A DNA stretch of 64,000 nt. It comes from CAVHXA01 sp963639765 (GTDB lineage: Bacteria > Bacillota > Clostridia > Oscillospirales > Oscillospiraceae). Both the position numbers and the translations under genes were made by a program. The DNA lies in NCBI GenBank assembly GCA_963639765.1, contig CAVHXA010000002.1:71901-135900 (forward strand), written 5' to 3'. Below are positions 44,198 through 51,726 of the stretch, piece after piece. A model generated the notes under the pieces. It made no database searches. It was not told where the DNA came from and saw only the letters and a list, made by a program, of their open reading frames with translations. Numbering within the stretch: the first letter of the stretch is position 1; each line of letters starts with the position of its first letter.

Positions 44198-45017
44198 TGC
44201 GTATACAGCACTTTTAGACGCCCACAGGTCTGCGTATGGTCGGCTGAACCACAACAACTACCACCTCAGCGATGAGCTGCACGCTCTGATCCGTGATGCC
44301 CGACTCAGCTTTCATATATGCGGTGACGTGCTGGTGCTTTTGCTGCGCAACTCCGGCTATGACGACCTGATCTACTATCTCCCCTCTGCACCAAAGACCG
44401 AATTTGACTGTAGCGTTCTCACCAGACCCACGCTGATATCCGTTGTGTTTACGCGTCAGACCGACCGGCTGCAGCAGGCCGAATCCTATTGGCAGACGCA
44501 GGGCTTTCGCTTTTATAAGGCCTCACGGTTTATGACGCTGGATGTTCGGGACATACCCCTTCCGCGACACACCGTGATGCTTGCCTCTGCCCGCGCCGAG
44601 GCCGAGGATTTTGCCGCATTGATTGCCGACAGCTTTTATGCCTATGGCGACGGGGTCCCCGACGCTGAAACCGTCTGGCAGGACATACAAAACGGCCTTG
44701 TACGCAAGTGCATCGCGAAGCCCGAGGATGTGGTCGCCGGCTATATGCGTACGGCTGCTCCTCAGGGCAACCACACCTATAACGAAAACATCGTCATCCG
44801 GCCCGAATTTCAGGGTCGGGGTTATGCAAGAGCTCTGTTTCAGAGCTTTGCCGACTGGTGCCGTACGCTTGACATACAGTATATGACGCTCTGGGTCAAT
44901 CGCGGCAACACCGTGGCAGAGCAGCTGTATACATCCATCGGCTATGTCTGTTCCGGCAAAGAATCCCGGCAGTATCTCTATATCCCTGCCGATCAAAAAA
45001 CAGGAGGATCACAATGA
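44175..45017 (+). CDS. GNAT acetyltransferase of the Dlt-like operon
   Basis: This 280-residue protein has a poorly conserved N-terminal half and a GNAT domain in the C-terminal half, with the acetyl-CoA motif VIRPEFQGRGYARALFQSFA and the end WVNRGNTVAEQLYTSIGYV. It overlaps the decarboxylase-like gene by 23 bases and the carrier-protein gene by four, so it is part of the same translational chain. It may acetylate the amine made by the decarboxylase or transfer a group to or from the carrier. Both are inferences from position. Confidence 0.83.
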   Translation: MQLITSYDAYTALLDAHRSAYGRLNHNNYHLSDELHALIRDARLSFHICGDVLVLLLRNSGYDDLIYYLPSAPKTEFDCSVLTRPTLISVVFTRQTDRLQQAESYWQTQGFRFYKASRFMTLDVRDIPLPRHTVMLASARAEAEDFAALIADSFYAYGDGVPDAETVWQDIQNGLVRKCIAKPEDVVAGYMRTAAPQGNHTYNENIVIRPEFQGRGYARALFQSFADWCRTLDIQYMTLWVNRGNTVAEQLYTSIGYVCSGKESRQYLYIPADQKTGGSQ

Positions 45018-45238
45018 AAGAAAAAGTTATGGCCATTCTGGCTGAAGTCACCCCCGACGTGGACTTTTCTGCTGAAAAGAACCTGATCGAAGATGCGGTA
45101 ATCGACTCCTTTGACATTGTCACCATTGTCAACGAGCTCAACGATTCTCTGGACATCGACATTCCCGCACGCGAAATTCTGCCTGAAAACTTCCGCAGTG
45201 CCGAAACAATTGTTGCGCTTGTAGAACGCTACTGCTGA
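45014..45238 (+). CDS. Acyl/aminoacyl carrier protein, DltC-like
   Basis: The 74-residue acidic protein is a carrier with the phosphopantetheine serine in VIDSFDIVTIVNEL (DSFD, about residue 36), in the position of DltC. It should receive the residue activated by the enzyme at 41498 and present it at the membrane to the MBOAT protein encoded next. The ATG at 45014 overlaps the GNAT stop and has AGGAGG. Confidence 0.93.
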   Translation: MKEKVMAILAEVTPDVDFSAEKNLIEDAVIDSFDIVTIVNELNDSLDIDIPAREILPENFRSAETIVALVERYC

Positions 45239-45241
45239 CCC

Positions 45242-46831
45242 ATGGCTTTTACATCCTATACCTTTGCGGGCTTTTTGCTTGCGGTTTTTCTGGGCTATTT
45301 CCTGCTGCCCAAAAAAGTGCAGTGGATCTGGCTGCTGATCTGCAGCTATGTCTTCTATGCCTGTTCCGGATGGTATTATCTGGTTTTTCTGATCTATTCC
45401 ACGGCGGTTACCTTTCTCACAGGTCTGGCTCTTGGCCGCACGGCAGAACAATCCGCCCGCAGGCTGGATCAATGCGGTGCCGACTGGACTCCGGCTCAGA
45501 AAAAAGAGCATCGTCGGAAAACCTCCCGGAAAAAGAAGCTGATTCTGATCTTGGGCCTTGTTTTCAATTTTGCGGTGCTGGCGGTTTTTAAATATTTTCT
45601 TGGCCCTGTCAACACACTGCTGACCCGGATATATGATCTGTTCTGCCCGGGCCACGTTATCAATCTGCTGTTTCCGCTCGGAATCAGCTTTTATACCTTT
45701 CAGTCGGCCGGCTATGTAATCGATTGTTATTGGGAAAACATTCATCCGGACCGCAGCTTCTTTCGCTATGCGCTGTTTGTCTCATTCTTTCCGCAGCTGA
45801 TACAGGGTCCCATTTCACGCCACAGCAGTCTGGCCGGGCAGCTGTACGCTCCGCACAATTTTGACTATACCCGCTGCAAGCACGGTCTGGAGCTGATGCT
45901 TTGGGGATACTTCAAAAAAGTTGTGATTGCCGACCGAACGGCCATTCTGGTCAGCACAGTCATCGACAACTTCCAGAGCTACTCCGGCTGCATTATTTTT
46001 GCCGCTATTCTGTTCTATGCTCTGCAGCTGTATGCAGATTTCTCCGGAGGCATTGATGTAGCCCGTGGGGCTGCTCAGGTCCTGGGCATCGAGCTGGCCG
46101 AAAATTTCAGGCGTCCCTTCTTCTCTCAGAGTCTGAACGAATTCTGGCAGCGTTGGCATATTACTCTGGGTGCCTGGTTCCGCGACTATGTCTTTTATCC
46201 TCTGGCCGTGAGCAGGCAGCTTTCCAGGCTGGCCAAACGGCTTAAGAAACACAGCAAATATCTTGGCAAGGTACTGCCAAACGTTCTGGCCTCGTTTGTT
46301 TCGTTTGTCATTTTGGGCATTTGGCACGGCTCACAGTGGAAATATGTTGCCTTTGGCCTTTATACCGGCGGCATCATTGCTCTTTCCACCCTGCTTGATC
46401 CCTGTTTTTCGCGTCTTAACGATCGTCTGCACATCAACACATCGGCCTTTTCCTGGCGGCTGTTTCGGATGCTCCGCACGCTGTTTTTTGTAACCATCGG
46501 GCTCTATTTTATTCGAGGAGCCGGCTTTATCAGTGCTCTTGCCATGCTCAAACGCACATTCCTTCAGCCCGGCTTTATCTATCTGTGGAACAACACTCTG
46601 GTAAACATCGGTCTGAACTGGCCCAACATGGTACTGGTGTTGACCGGCCTTCTTCTTATGATTACAGTTGGTATTCTGCAGGAACGCGGGCTTTCCATTC
46701 GTCAGACTCTGGACGGACAGAATCTTTGGTTTGAGTGGGCCGTGCTGCTGCTTGGTGTATTTGCCGTTCTGATTTTTGGCATCTACGGCACGGGCTACAA
46801 TGCAGCCTCGTTCATCTATGAAACGTTTTGA
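45242..46831 (+). CDS. MBOAT-family membrane acyltransferase (DltB/AlgI-like)
   Basis: The 529-residue protein has about ten membrane segments and MBOAT landmarks: FPLGISFYTFQSAGYVID, SFFPQLIQGPISRH, and the catalytic histidine in FVILGIWHGSQWKYVAFGLY (about residue 360). At 529 residues it is longer than DltB (about 400) and nearer to AlgI/PatA-type proteins. It should pass the carrier-bound group across the membrane to a wall polymer or exopolysaccharide. It begins three bases after the carrier gene without a clear ribosome site, so translation is probably coupled. Confidence 0.9.
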   Translation: MAFTSYTFAGFLLAVFLGYFLLPKKVQWIWLLICSYVFYACSGWYYLVFLIYSTAVTFLTGLALGRTAEQSARRLDQCGADWTPAQKKEHRRKTSRKKKLILILGLVFNFAVLAVFKYFLGPVNTLLTRIYDLFCPGHVINLLFPLGISFYTFQSAGYVIDCYWENIHPDRSFFRYALFVSFFPQLIQGPISRHSSLAGQLYAPHNFDYTRCKHGLELMLWGYFKKVVIADRTAILVSTVIDNFQSYSGCIIFAAILFYALQLYADFSGGIDVARGAAQVLGIELAENFRRPFFSQSLNEFWQRWHITLGAWFRDYVFYPLAVSRQLSRLAKRLKKHSKYLGKVLPNVLASFVSFVILGIWHGSQWKYVAFGLYTGGIIALSTLLDPCFSRLNDRLHINTSAFSWRLFRMLRTLFFVTIGLYFIRGAGFISALAMLKRTFLQPGFIYLWNNTLVNIGLNWPNMVLVLTGLLLMITVGILQERGLSIRQTLDGQNLWFEWAVLLLGVFAVLIFGIYGTGYNAASFIYETF

Positions 46832-46840
46832 GGTACGGAT

Positions 46841-47902
46841 ATGAAACAGAAACAACGCATCCGACTGGTTGCTTTCATAGTGATTTTTCTTATCCTGTCT
46901 GCTCTGCTGCCGCACCGCCTGAAATCCTGCGACGAAAACCGAAACACCCCAAAAGCCCGTGAATTTCTGGCAGAAGAATACGACTCTCTTGACGGTGTGT
47001 TCATCGGTTCAAGCTATGTATATTCTTTCTGGGAGCCTCCTCTGGCCTGGGAAAACAACGGTATTGCCGTGTTCTCCTATACCGCCAGCGGTCTGCCGGC
47101 CGCGGCAATGGAATACGTAATGGACGAGTGCCGCAAAACACAGCCAAATGCTCTGTATATTCTCGAGATCAAAACATTTCTGATGCAGCCTTCGGCCTCA
47201 GATCTGCATTTTCTGTTTGACTATATGCCGCGCTCGACAAACAGACTGCTGGCCATGCACGCCTGTGCGCGATATTCCGGTCTGTCTGCGGCCGAAGAGC
47301 TTGAGCTTTATTGTCCTCTGCTTCTCTTCCATTCCAACTGGGAAAGTGTTTATGACAACACCGATCTGAGCACCTGGGGGCTGAAGGGCGCGGCAAATTA
47401 TCCCATGTTCTGGGAGCGTTATCCCATGACGCAGGGTCTTGAGCCCGACACGCAGGAACTAAGCCGGACGCAGCTTGATGCCCTGACCAGCATGCTGGAC
47501 TATTGCGACCGCACCGGAGCGAACGTCCTTTTTGCAGCCACGCCAAGCTTTATCGATTCTGATCTGTATCTCAGTCAGATCGATACCCTCGGCAGGATGA
47601 TCACCGACCGGGGTTATGATTTTATAAACTGTCTGGATCCGAACTGGGCCGGTGAAATCCGTCTGGACCCGGAAACAGACTACTACAATGCCGGTCACAC
47701 CAATATCAACGGAGCTGTAAAGTTTACCGACGTGTTCAGCCGTTACCTCGCCGAAACCTACGATCTTTCCGACAAGCGCGGACAGCCCGGCTGGGAAAGC
47801 TGGGATGAGAGTGTATCCAGATACAAGGATATTATCTGGGAATTTGTCCCGGAACGTTATGGCCCCGTGCCGGCCGGGCCCAAGGCTGACAGTGCAGCCT
47901 GA
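46841..47902 (+). CDS. SGNH-like exported protein of the Dlt-like operon
   Basis: The 353-residue protein has one N-terminal membrane anchor (LVAFIVIFLILSALLP) and an extracytoplasmic domain resembling SGNH hydrolases: VFIGSSYVYSF supplies the block-I Ser, and YYNAGHTNINGAVKF near residue 290 supplies the late Asp/His-type block (His with N-A-G). It occupies the position of DltD or AlgJ/PatB in related operons and probably works with the MBOAT protein in final transfer. Sequence similarity to DltD itself is not evident. Start ATG 46841 follows TTGAGGTACGG, 10 bases after the MBOAT stop. Confidence 0.75.
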   Translation: MKQKQRIRLVAFIVIFLILSALLPHRLKSCDENRNTPKAREFLAEEYDSLDGVFIGSSYVYSFWEPPLAWENNGIAVFSYTASGLPAAAMEYVMDECRKTQPNALYILEIKTFLMQPSASDLHFLFDYMPRSTNRLLAMHACARYSGLSAAEELELYCPLLLFHSNWESVYDNTDLSTWGLKGAANYPMFWERYPMTQGLEPDTQELSRTQLDALTSMLDYCDRTGANVLFAATPSFIDSDLYLSQIDTLGRMITDRGYDFINCLDPNWAGEIRLDPETDYYNAGHTNINGAVKFTDVFSRYLAETYDLSDKRGQPGWESWDESVSRYKDIIWEFVPERYGPVPAGPKADSAA

Positions 47903-47941
47903 TTCTGGCTGTTTGTTCAAAAAATGACTGCCGCTGCTTCC

Positions 47942-47970
47942 TTGCGGCGCAGAATGTTGTTTGCTATAAT
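47942..47970 (+). promoter_or_regulatory. Sigma-70 promoter for MaoC-like protein 2
   Basis: TTGCGG (47942-47947) and TATAAT (47965-47970) are 17 bases apart, about 85 bases upstream of the start codon at 48057. Confidence 0.82.
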
Positions 47971-47991
47971 ACAACAGCAAGATGAGCTTTT

Positions 47992-48030
47992 GATGCCGCA
48001 AAGGGTCCAGGTTCGATCCTCTGCGGCATC
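47992..48030 (+). promoter_or_regulatory. Structured 5' leader hairpin upstream of MaoC-like protein 2
   Basis: GATGCCGCA (47992-48000) pairs perfectly with TGCGGCATC (48022-48030). Inside, AGGGTC (48002-48007) pairs with GATCCT (48015-48020), with one G-U pair. Only an A-C mismatch separates the stems, and a 7-base loop CAGGTTC closes it. The form recalls a tRNA acceptor/T-arm minihelix, but it is not a tRNA. It lies between promoter and ribosome site. Confidence 0.65.
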
Positions 48031-48056
48031 TGATTATTCCAAAAGGAGATGGACCC

Positions 48057-49469
48057 ATGAACGAATTTGAAACCTTTTATCGCGGTCAGTGGACCGAGCG
48101 CGAAAAGCCCTGTCTCGAAGAATATCTGGCCGAAGCCAGGGCTCTCGAACAGCGCGGTCCCATCGATGTCGACGCTTTGATTGCCGGCACCCTGCCCGAA
48201 GGGACTCCGGGCGTCGGACCCAAGCTGGTTGTCGACGGCCCCATGATGACTTATCAGGCCGGCAAATACGATCCCGAAAATCCCCTGTATTTTGATGACG
48301 ACTATGCCCGCAGGGCCGGCTATCAGGGCCGGTTGGCATATCCCAGCTTTGCAGACCACGATGACACTTTTTTAACCGCCTTCCCCCATGCCGCACGGGA
48401 TATGATGCTTGTGTGCTCTCTGAACCACAGCATGCAGCAGCTGGCACCCGTATATGAAGGAGATACGCTTTATCTCGTAAAAGACGCCATCCACCTCACC
48501 GACATCACTCCGGATACAGGCAGCGAATTCCGCAGTCTGGTCATTCGCTGCGAAGGCTCGATTTACAACCAGCATGGTCAGACTGTGCTCAAGGTCATGT
48601 TTGGTGCAACCGAAAACCTAAAGAGCTGGCTGCCCGGCAAGGTAGATCCATCTGTAAAGCCATGGATTTCCCCGGACTGGTGGAAGCGTCCCCAGCATGT
48701 CTATACCGCTCAGGATTGGGACACAATCAAAGCATATTGGCGCAGCGAGACCCGGCGCGGCTCTGACCCCCTTTATTGGGAGGATGTCAAAATCGGCGAT
48801 ATGCCCGTTCCGACTCTCGAGGGGCCCATCGAATCTACCGCCAATCCGACTCCGCCATATGGTATGGGAATCGGCGGCAGCCGAACCATGAAAAAAGAAC
48901 TGCTTGACCCGTCTATGGCCGATGCCTTCACACTGGACGAAAAAACCGGTATCTATTTCCCAAAGGACGAAACCGTCCTTACGCCCACTCCGGCCCCCTA
49001 TGTCGATCCCCGCAAGCCTATGGGCCCGCCTCCCGGAGATGCACCCGCCGACGGAGCAGGCGGTCCCGGCGGCCCTGCTCCCAAGGCAGAGCCCAAGCGC
49101 GGCATCTTTATCAACTTTGCCGGCCGTGATTTTGCCATCCGTCACATCAACAACTACATGGGCGACCATGGCTGGCTGAAGGAAATCGGCTGGGGCATTA
49201 TGACCAATCTGTCCGACTATGGTTATGCCGATCTGCCCATGAACCCCGAAGCGCCAAACTACGTTGATCTTGCTCCCTGCATGAAAGGCCGTCACCTGAA
49301 CGCCCATGGACTGCAGCACGATGTGATGATCATCCGTTCCCAGGTGTATGACAAGCTGGTGAAAGACGGTGAATATCTTGTCAAGCTGGCATTCTGGATG
49401 GAAACGCTTGATGGTTATGTCTATGAGCATGGCGCGGCTACCATTCGTCTGCCCCATCGCGAAAAATAA
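48057..49469 (+). CDS. Double-hotdog MaoC-like protein 2 with Gly/Pro insert
   Basis: The 470-residue protein is a paralogue of those at 28938 and 62433. The first-domain signature is YDPENPLYFDDDYARRAGY (about 71-89), with Tyr78 where hydratases have the catalytic His. Later blocks include YWRSETRRGSDPLYWEDVKI and the second-domain NNYMGDHGWLKEIGWGIM. Between them is a low-complexity linker with GPPPGDAPADGAGGPGGPAP (about 322-341), echoing the Gly-Pro-Gly proteins of the 19-36 kb island. No signal peptide, so cytosolic. It is transcribed alone from a strong promoter with a structured leader and ended by a repeat-family hairpin. ATG 48057 follows AAAGGAGA. Confidence 0.82.
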   Translation: MNEFETFYRGQWTEREKPCLEEYLAEARALEQRGPIDVDALIAGTLPEGTPGVGPKLVVDGPMMTYQAGKYDPENPLYFDDDYARRAGYQGRLAYPSFADHDDTFLTAFPHAARDMMLVCSLNHSMQQLAPVYEGDTLYLVKDAIHLTDITPDTGSEFRSLVIRCEGSIYNQHGQTVLKVMFGATENLKSWLPGKVDPSVKPWISPDWWKRPQHVYTAQDWDTIKAYWRSETRRGSDPLYWEDVKIGDMPVPTLEGPIESTANPTPPYGMGIGGSRTMKKELLDPSMADAFTLDEKTGIYFPKDETVLTPTPAPYVDPRKPMGPPPGDAPADGAGGPGGPAPKAEPKRGIFINFAGRDFAIRHINNYMGDHGWLKEIGWGIMTNLSDYGYADLPMNPEAPNYVDLAPCMKGRHLNAHGLQHDVMIIRSQVYDKLVKDGEYLVKLAFWMETLDGYVYEHGAATIRLPHREK

Positions 49470-49555
49470 CCCAAACTATATGCGCAGGCTTCTGCCGCAC
49501 CCTGCCCCGGCATGCAGCTGCTGCAAAACGGATTTACGCAACTTCACATAAGATT

Positions 49556-49586
49556 CAGCGGGAGAAATCACAGATTTCTCCCGCTG
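49556..49586. repeat. Copy 4 of the GGGAGAAATC palindrome family
   Basis: CAGCGGGAGAAATC (49556-49569) pairs perfectly with GATTTCTCCCGCTG (49573-49586), loop ACA, followed by TTTCC. It separates MaoC-like gene 2 from the convergent barstar gene. Confidence 0.9.
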
Positions 49587-49667
49587 TTTCCGGTATTTCG
49601 ACTGTTTGTATTCCAAGGCAGAAATGGGACACCGGCGAAGTCCACAGACGAATTGTGCGGTGCTGTC

Positions 49668-49934
49668 CTAATCCATGACCTGAAAATGAAAGCCCGGATT
49701 TTCATGACCGGAAGCTTTCAGCACAGCCAAAAACCTTTGTGCATAATCACCCAGCGTGACAGACAGAGCCGAAAAATGCTCCACCGTCAGCACAAGATCC
49801 TTCTGGGCAGTCAGACAGTCGTGCAGGGCATCGAGGTTGTGCCCATACCACACAGGCAGGCCCAGAGCTGCAGCCAGATTTTCGTGCAGGCCGGATCTGC
49901 TTGCAACGGCAGCGCCATCGATTACTGCGTTCAT
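49668..49934 (-). CDS. Barstar-family ribonuclease inhibitor
   Basis: This 88-residue cytosolic protein matches barstar: NAVIDGAAVASRSGLHENLA, then LPVWYGHNLDALHDCLT, where the Tyr-Gly-x-Asn-x-Asp-Ala-Leu block is the barnase-binding helix, ending LKASGHENPGFHF. It should bind and block the ribonuclease encoded just upstream. The two genes overlap by four bases (ATGA), as expected for an enzyme-immunity pair. ATG 49934 follows GGGGAGG. Confidence 0.93.
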   Translation of the reverse strand: MNAVIDGAAVASRSGLHENLAAALGLPVWYGHNLDALHDCLTAQKDLVLTVEHFSALSVTLGDYAQRFLAVLKASGHENPGFHFQVMD

Positions 49935-50569
49935 GCGTTGTCCTCCCCATAAAGCAGGGTGAAGCTTTCATAGTGATCCTCGGTGTAATAGATGAGTCCG
50001 TCGTTGGAAAAGACAATCCGCTTTGCACCGCGGCTCGAGGCACCCAATGTATCAATATCACATTCGGTGTAGGTTCTGCCGGGAGCCTCCGGCAAAAGGC
50101 CTTCGTAGTTTCCAAAATGGCTGCCGCCAATACACTTGCCCGGAGCATAGGGTTCAAGGCTGCCGCCGGACCAACCCAGATCCTGTGCCTGCTGCTTGGT
50201 GATGAAATTGTCCGGCAAACGGCCATATTGATGCAGATACAGGGCAACATCATCTCTGGACGTATAGCTGCCATCCTCCGGCAGGAGCTCCGTTTCGCCC
50301 TGCGTTTCGTTAGCCTGCCCGGTTTTATCGGCAGTCTGTTCCTGTTCCCCGGCAATCCGGTCAGATGCGGCTTCTTCCTGCGTGTACTGCTGCGCCGTCT
50401 CCTGCATCTCCGGATCGGGCTCTGCCACAGCTCCAAAGGCCACATCGACAGCCGCGTCGATAGCTGCATCAGCCAGCTGCTGTGCCGTATCCGTCCCGCA
50501 GGCCGCCAGGCAGAAAATCAGTATGCATGTCAAAAGAAGGCTCAGCAGGCGAAGCGACGGTTGCTTCAT
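49931..50569 (-). CDS. Lipoprotein-anchored barnase-type ribonuclease
   Basis: The 212-residue protein has a lipoprotein signal (LLSLLLTCILIFCLAACG, lipidated Cys near 23), an acidic low-complexity linker, and a C-terminal barnase-fold domain. The catalytic set is visible: Glu in YTECDIDTLG, Arg in GAKRIVFSNDG, and His in YYTEDHYESF, matching barnase Glu73, Arg87 and His102. Barnase is usually freely secreted, so lipid anchoring to the outer membrane face is unusual and may suit contact killing or RNA scavenging. ATG 50569 follows AAAGGAG, and a good promoter lies at 50726. Confidence 0.87.
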   Translation of the reverse strand: MKQPSLRLLSLLLTCILIFCLAACGTDTAQQLADAAIDAAVDVAFGAVAEPDPEMQETAQQYTQEEAASDRIAGEQEQTADKTGQANETQGETELLPEDGSYTSRDDVALYLHQYGRLPDNFITKQQAQDLGWSGGSLEPYAPGKCIGGSHFGNYEGLLPEAPGRTYTECDIDTLGASSRGAKRIVFSNDGLIYYTEDHYESFTLLYGEDNA

Positions 50570-50697
50570 TGGAATGCACTCCTTTTTTTGCGCAAATTCG
50601 AGCAGTCGCATGCAGCAGCACTTTGCCGGCAGGACTCGAAGCATCCGACCGGACAATACGCTGCCGCGCGGTAAACATGCGCCTTTGTCTGCTGCCT

Positions 50698-50726
50698 ATC
50701 TTAGCACACTTGATGTCCCGGTGCAA
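50698..50726 (-). promoter_or_regulatory. Sigma-70 promoter for the barnase/barstar pair
   Basis: On the minus strand, TTGCAC (50726-50721) and TAAGAT (50703-50698) are 17 bases apart. Confidence 0.65.
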
Positions 50727-50750
50727 GCAGGATCCTCTTCGTGCCGTCTT

Positions 50751-51332
50751 CTATGCCGGCCTGTGCAGGGCAGGCGGAGGCGGAACCCGCCCGGCCCCTC
50801 TCAGATGGCCCGCCAGGCAGTGTATTGTGCCGCAAAAGCAGGGCTGCAGCTGTCTGATGGCAAGATAATCAATCGGCTGCATCAGGGATGGCGGCTTTGG
50901 CAGCACAACCGCCTCGCTTCTCTGCAGTACCTCCGCTACAAACTGCGAACAGAAGAAATAGTCCTTTCGTTTTTCAATCACGCCCCGACGGCACTGAATC
51001 AGGCCCCGCACGGAATAGCGGAGCTTGTCGCTTCTGGCCAGCATGTCGGTCACAATGCTCTGCGCTTCAAGGTAACATGTTTCACTTACATAAACCGCAA
51101 GCAGCATGCATGCCATATTTCCGTGTCGGCCCAAATAGCCCGCAGTCAGCGATTCTCCGGCCAGCCCTGCCGGAAGCGCACGACCCGGCCGAAGCCGTGT
51201 AAAGCTGCAAAGCGTATCGAGCCTGCTGTCAAAGGCAATCGAGGCATGTGTATACTCTGCACCCGTTACAGCGCCGATCACCCGGGATAATAATGTTGTG
51301 GAGCGGGTTAATAGAATATAAATTATTTTCAT
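50751..51332 (-). CDS. YiiX-like permuted NlpC/P60 cysteine amidase/peptidase
   Basis: The 193-residue protein fits the YiiX/permuted papain-like group. The N-terminal half has the His-containing strand GAEYTHASIAFDSRLDTLCS, and the catalytic Cys lies in YFFCSQFVAEVL (about residue 127). Such proteins hydrolyse or transfer acyl or peptide bonds, but the substrate is unknown. There is no signal peptide, so the enzyme appears cytosolic. ATG 51332 follows GGAGG, and a TATAAT at 51379-51374 on the minus strand is a likely -10, though no good -35 was found. Confidence 0.75.
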   Translation of the reverse strand: MKIIYILLTRSTTLLSRVIGAVTGAEYTHASIAFDSRLDTLCSFTRLRPGRALPAGLAGESLTAGYLGRHGNMACMLLAVYVSETCYLEAQSIVTDMLARSDKLRYSVRGLIQCRRGVIEKRKDYFFCSQFVAEVLQRSEAVVLPKPPSLMQPIDYLAIRQLQPCFCGTIHCLAGHLRGAGRVPPPPALHRPA

Positions 51333-51726
51333 TGCGCCAGACCTCCGGATGGATTCCTCCTGTTCTGTCTGGTATTATAGCACAAATTTTACCCCACCCG
51401 CTGTTCCTTAACAATTCCATGGAATTTCGTGCTTCCGGAATACATCACTTTTCAATCACACGCAGGACACAGAAAACCGGCATCCTCTGCATGGCGGATT
51501 TTTCTGAGGCTCTCCAGCCTGTCAGGCTCGCCGCACATTCCGGAAAATATGCCGAAAAAGCGGAAAAAACCACAAAAATGTGATCTCTCCCGCCAGGATG
51601 CCTTGCTGTATTCCGATGCGGTATATTTTTCACATACCTGTTTTTGTTTTTTGCGGGATCATACCTGCCGGAAGCACAATTTGCGGTGTATGCCGGGCCG
51701 ACTCGCACTGTCTTTGCAGATCTGCC
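51333..51726. other. Intergenic region between YiiX-like and DUF134-NifX genes
   Basis: The 394 bases hold the probable -10 for the YiiX-like gene (51374-51379) and a minus-strand terminator of the upstream gene (51564-51584). Next to the terminator, TGATCTCTCCCGCC weakly resembles one arm of the repeat family. I see no coding sequence. Confidence 0.5.
51564..51584 (-). terminator. Terminator of the DUF134-NifX gene
   Basis: On the minus strand, ATCACA (51584-51579) pairs with TGTGGT (51574-51569, one G-U), loop TTTT, followed by a T-run. Confidence 0.55.

Noticed and set aside
47992..48030. Possible tRNA gene
   Set aside because: Only acceptor-like and T-arm-like stems exist; D arm and anticodon arm are absent and the T-stem does not pair in tRNA register.
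48057..49469. Prophage or insertion-sequence origin for the accessory genes
   Set aside because: No transposase, integrase, terminal repeats or phage structural gene was found in the window.
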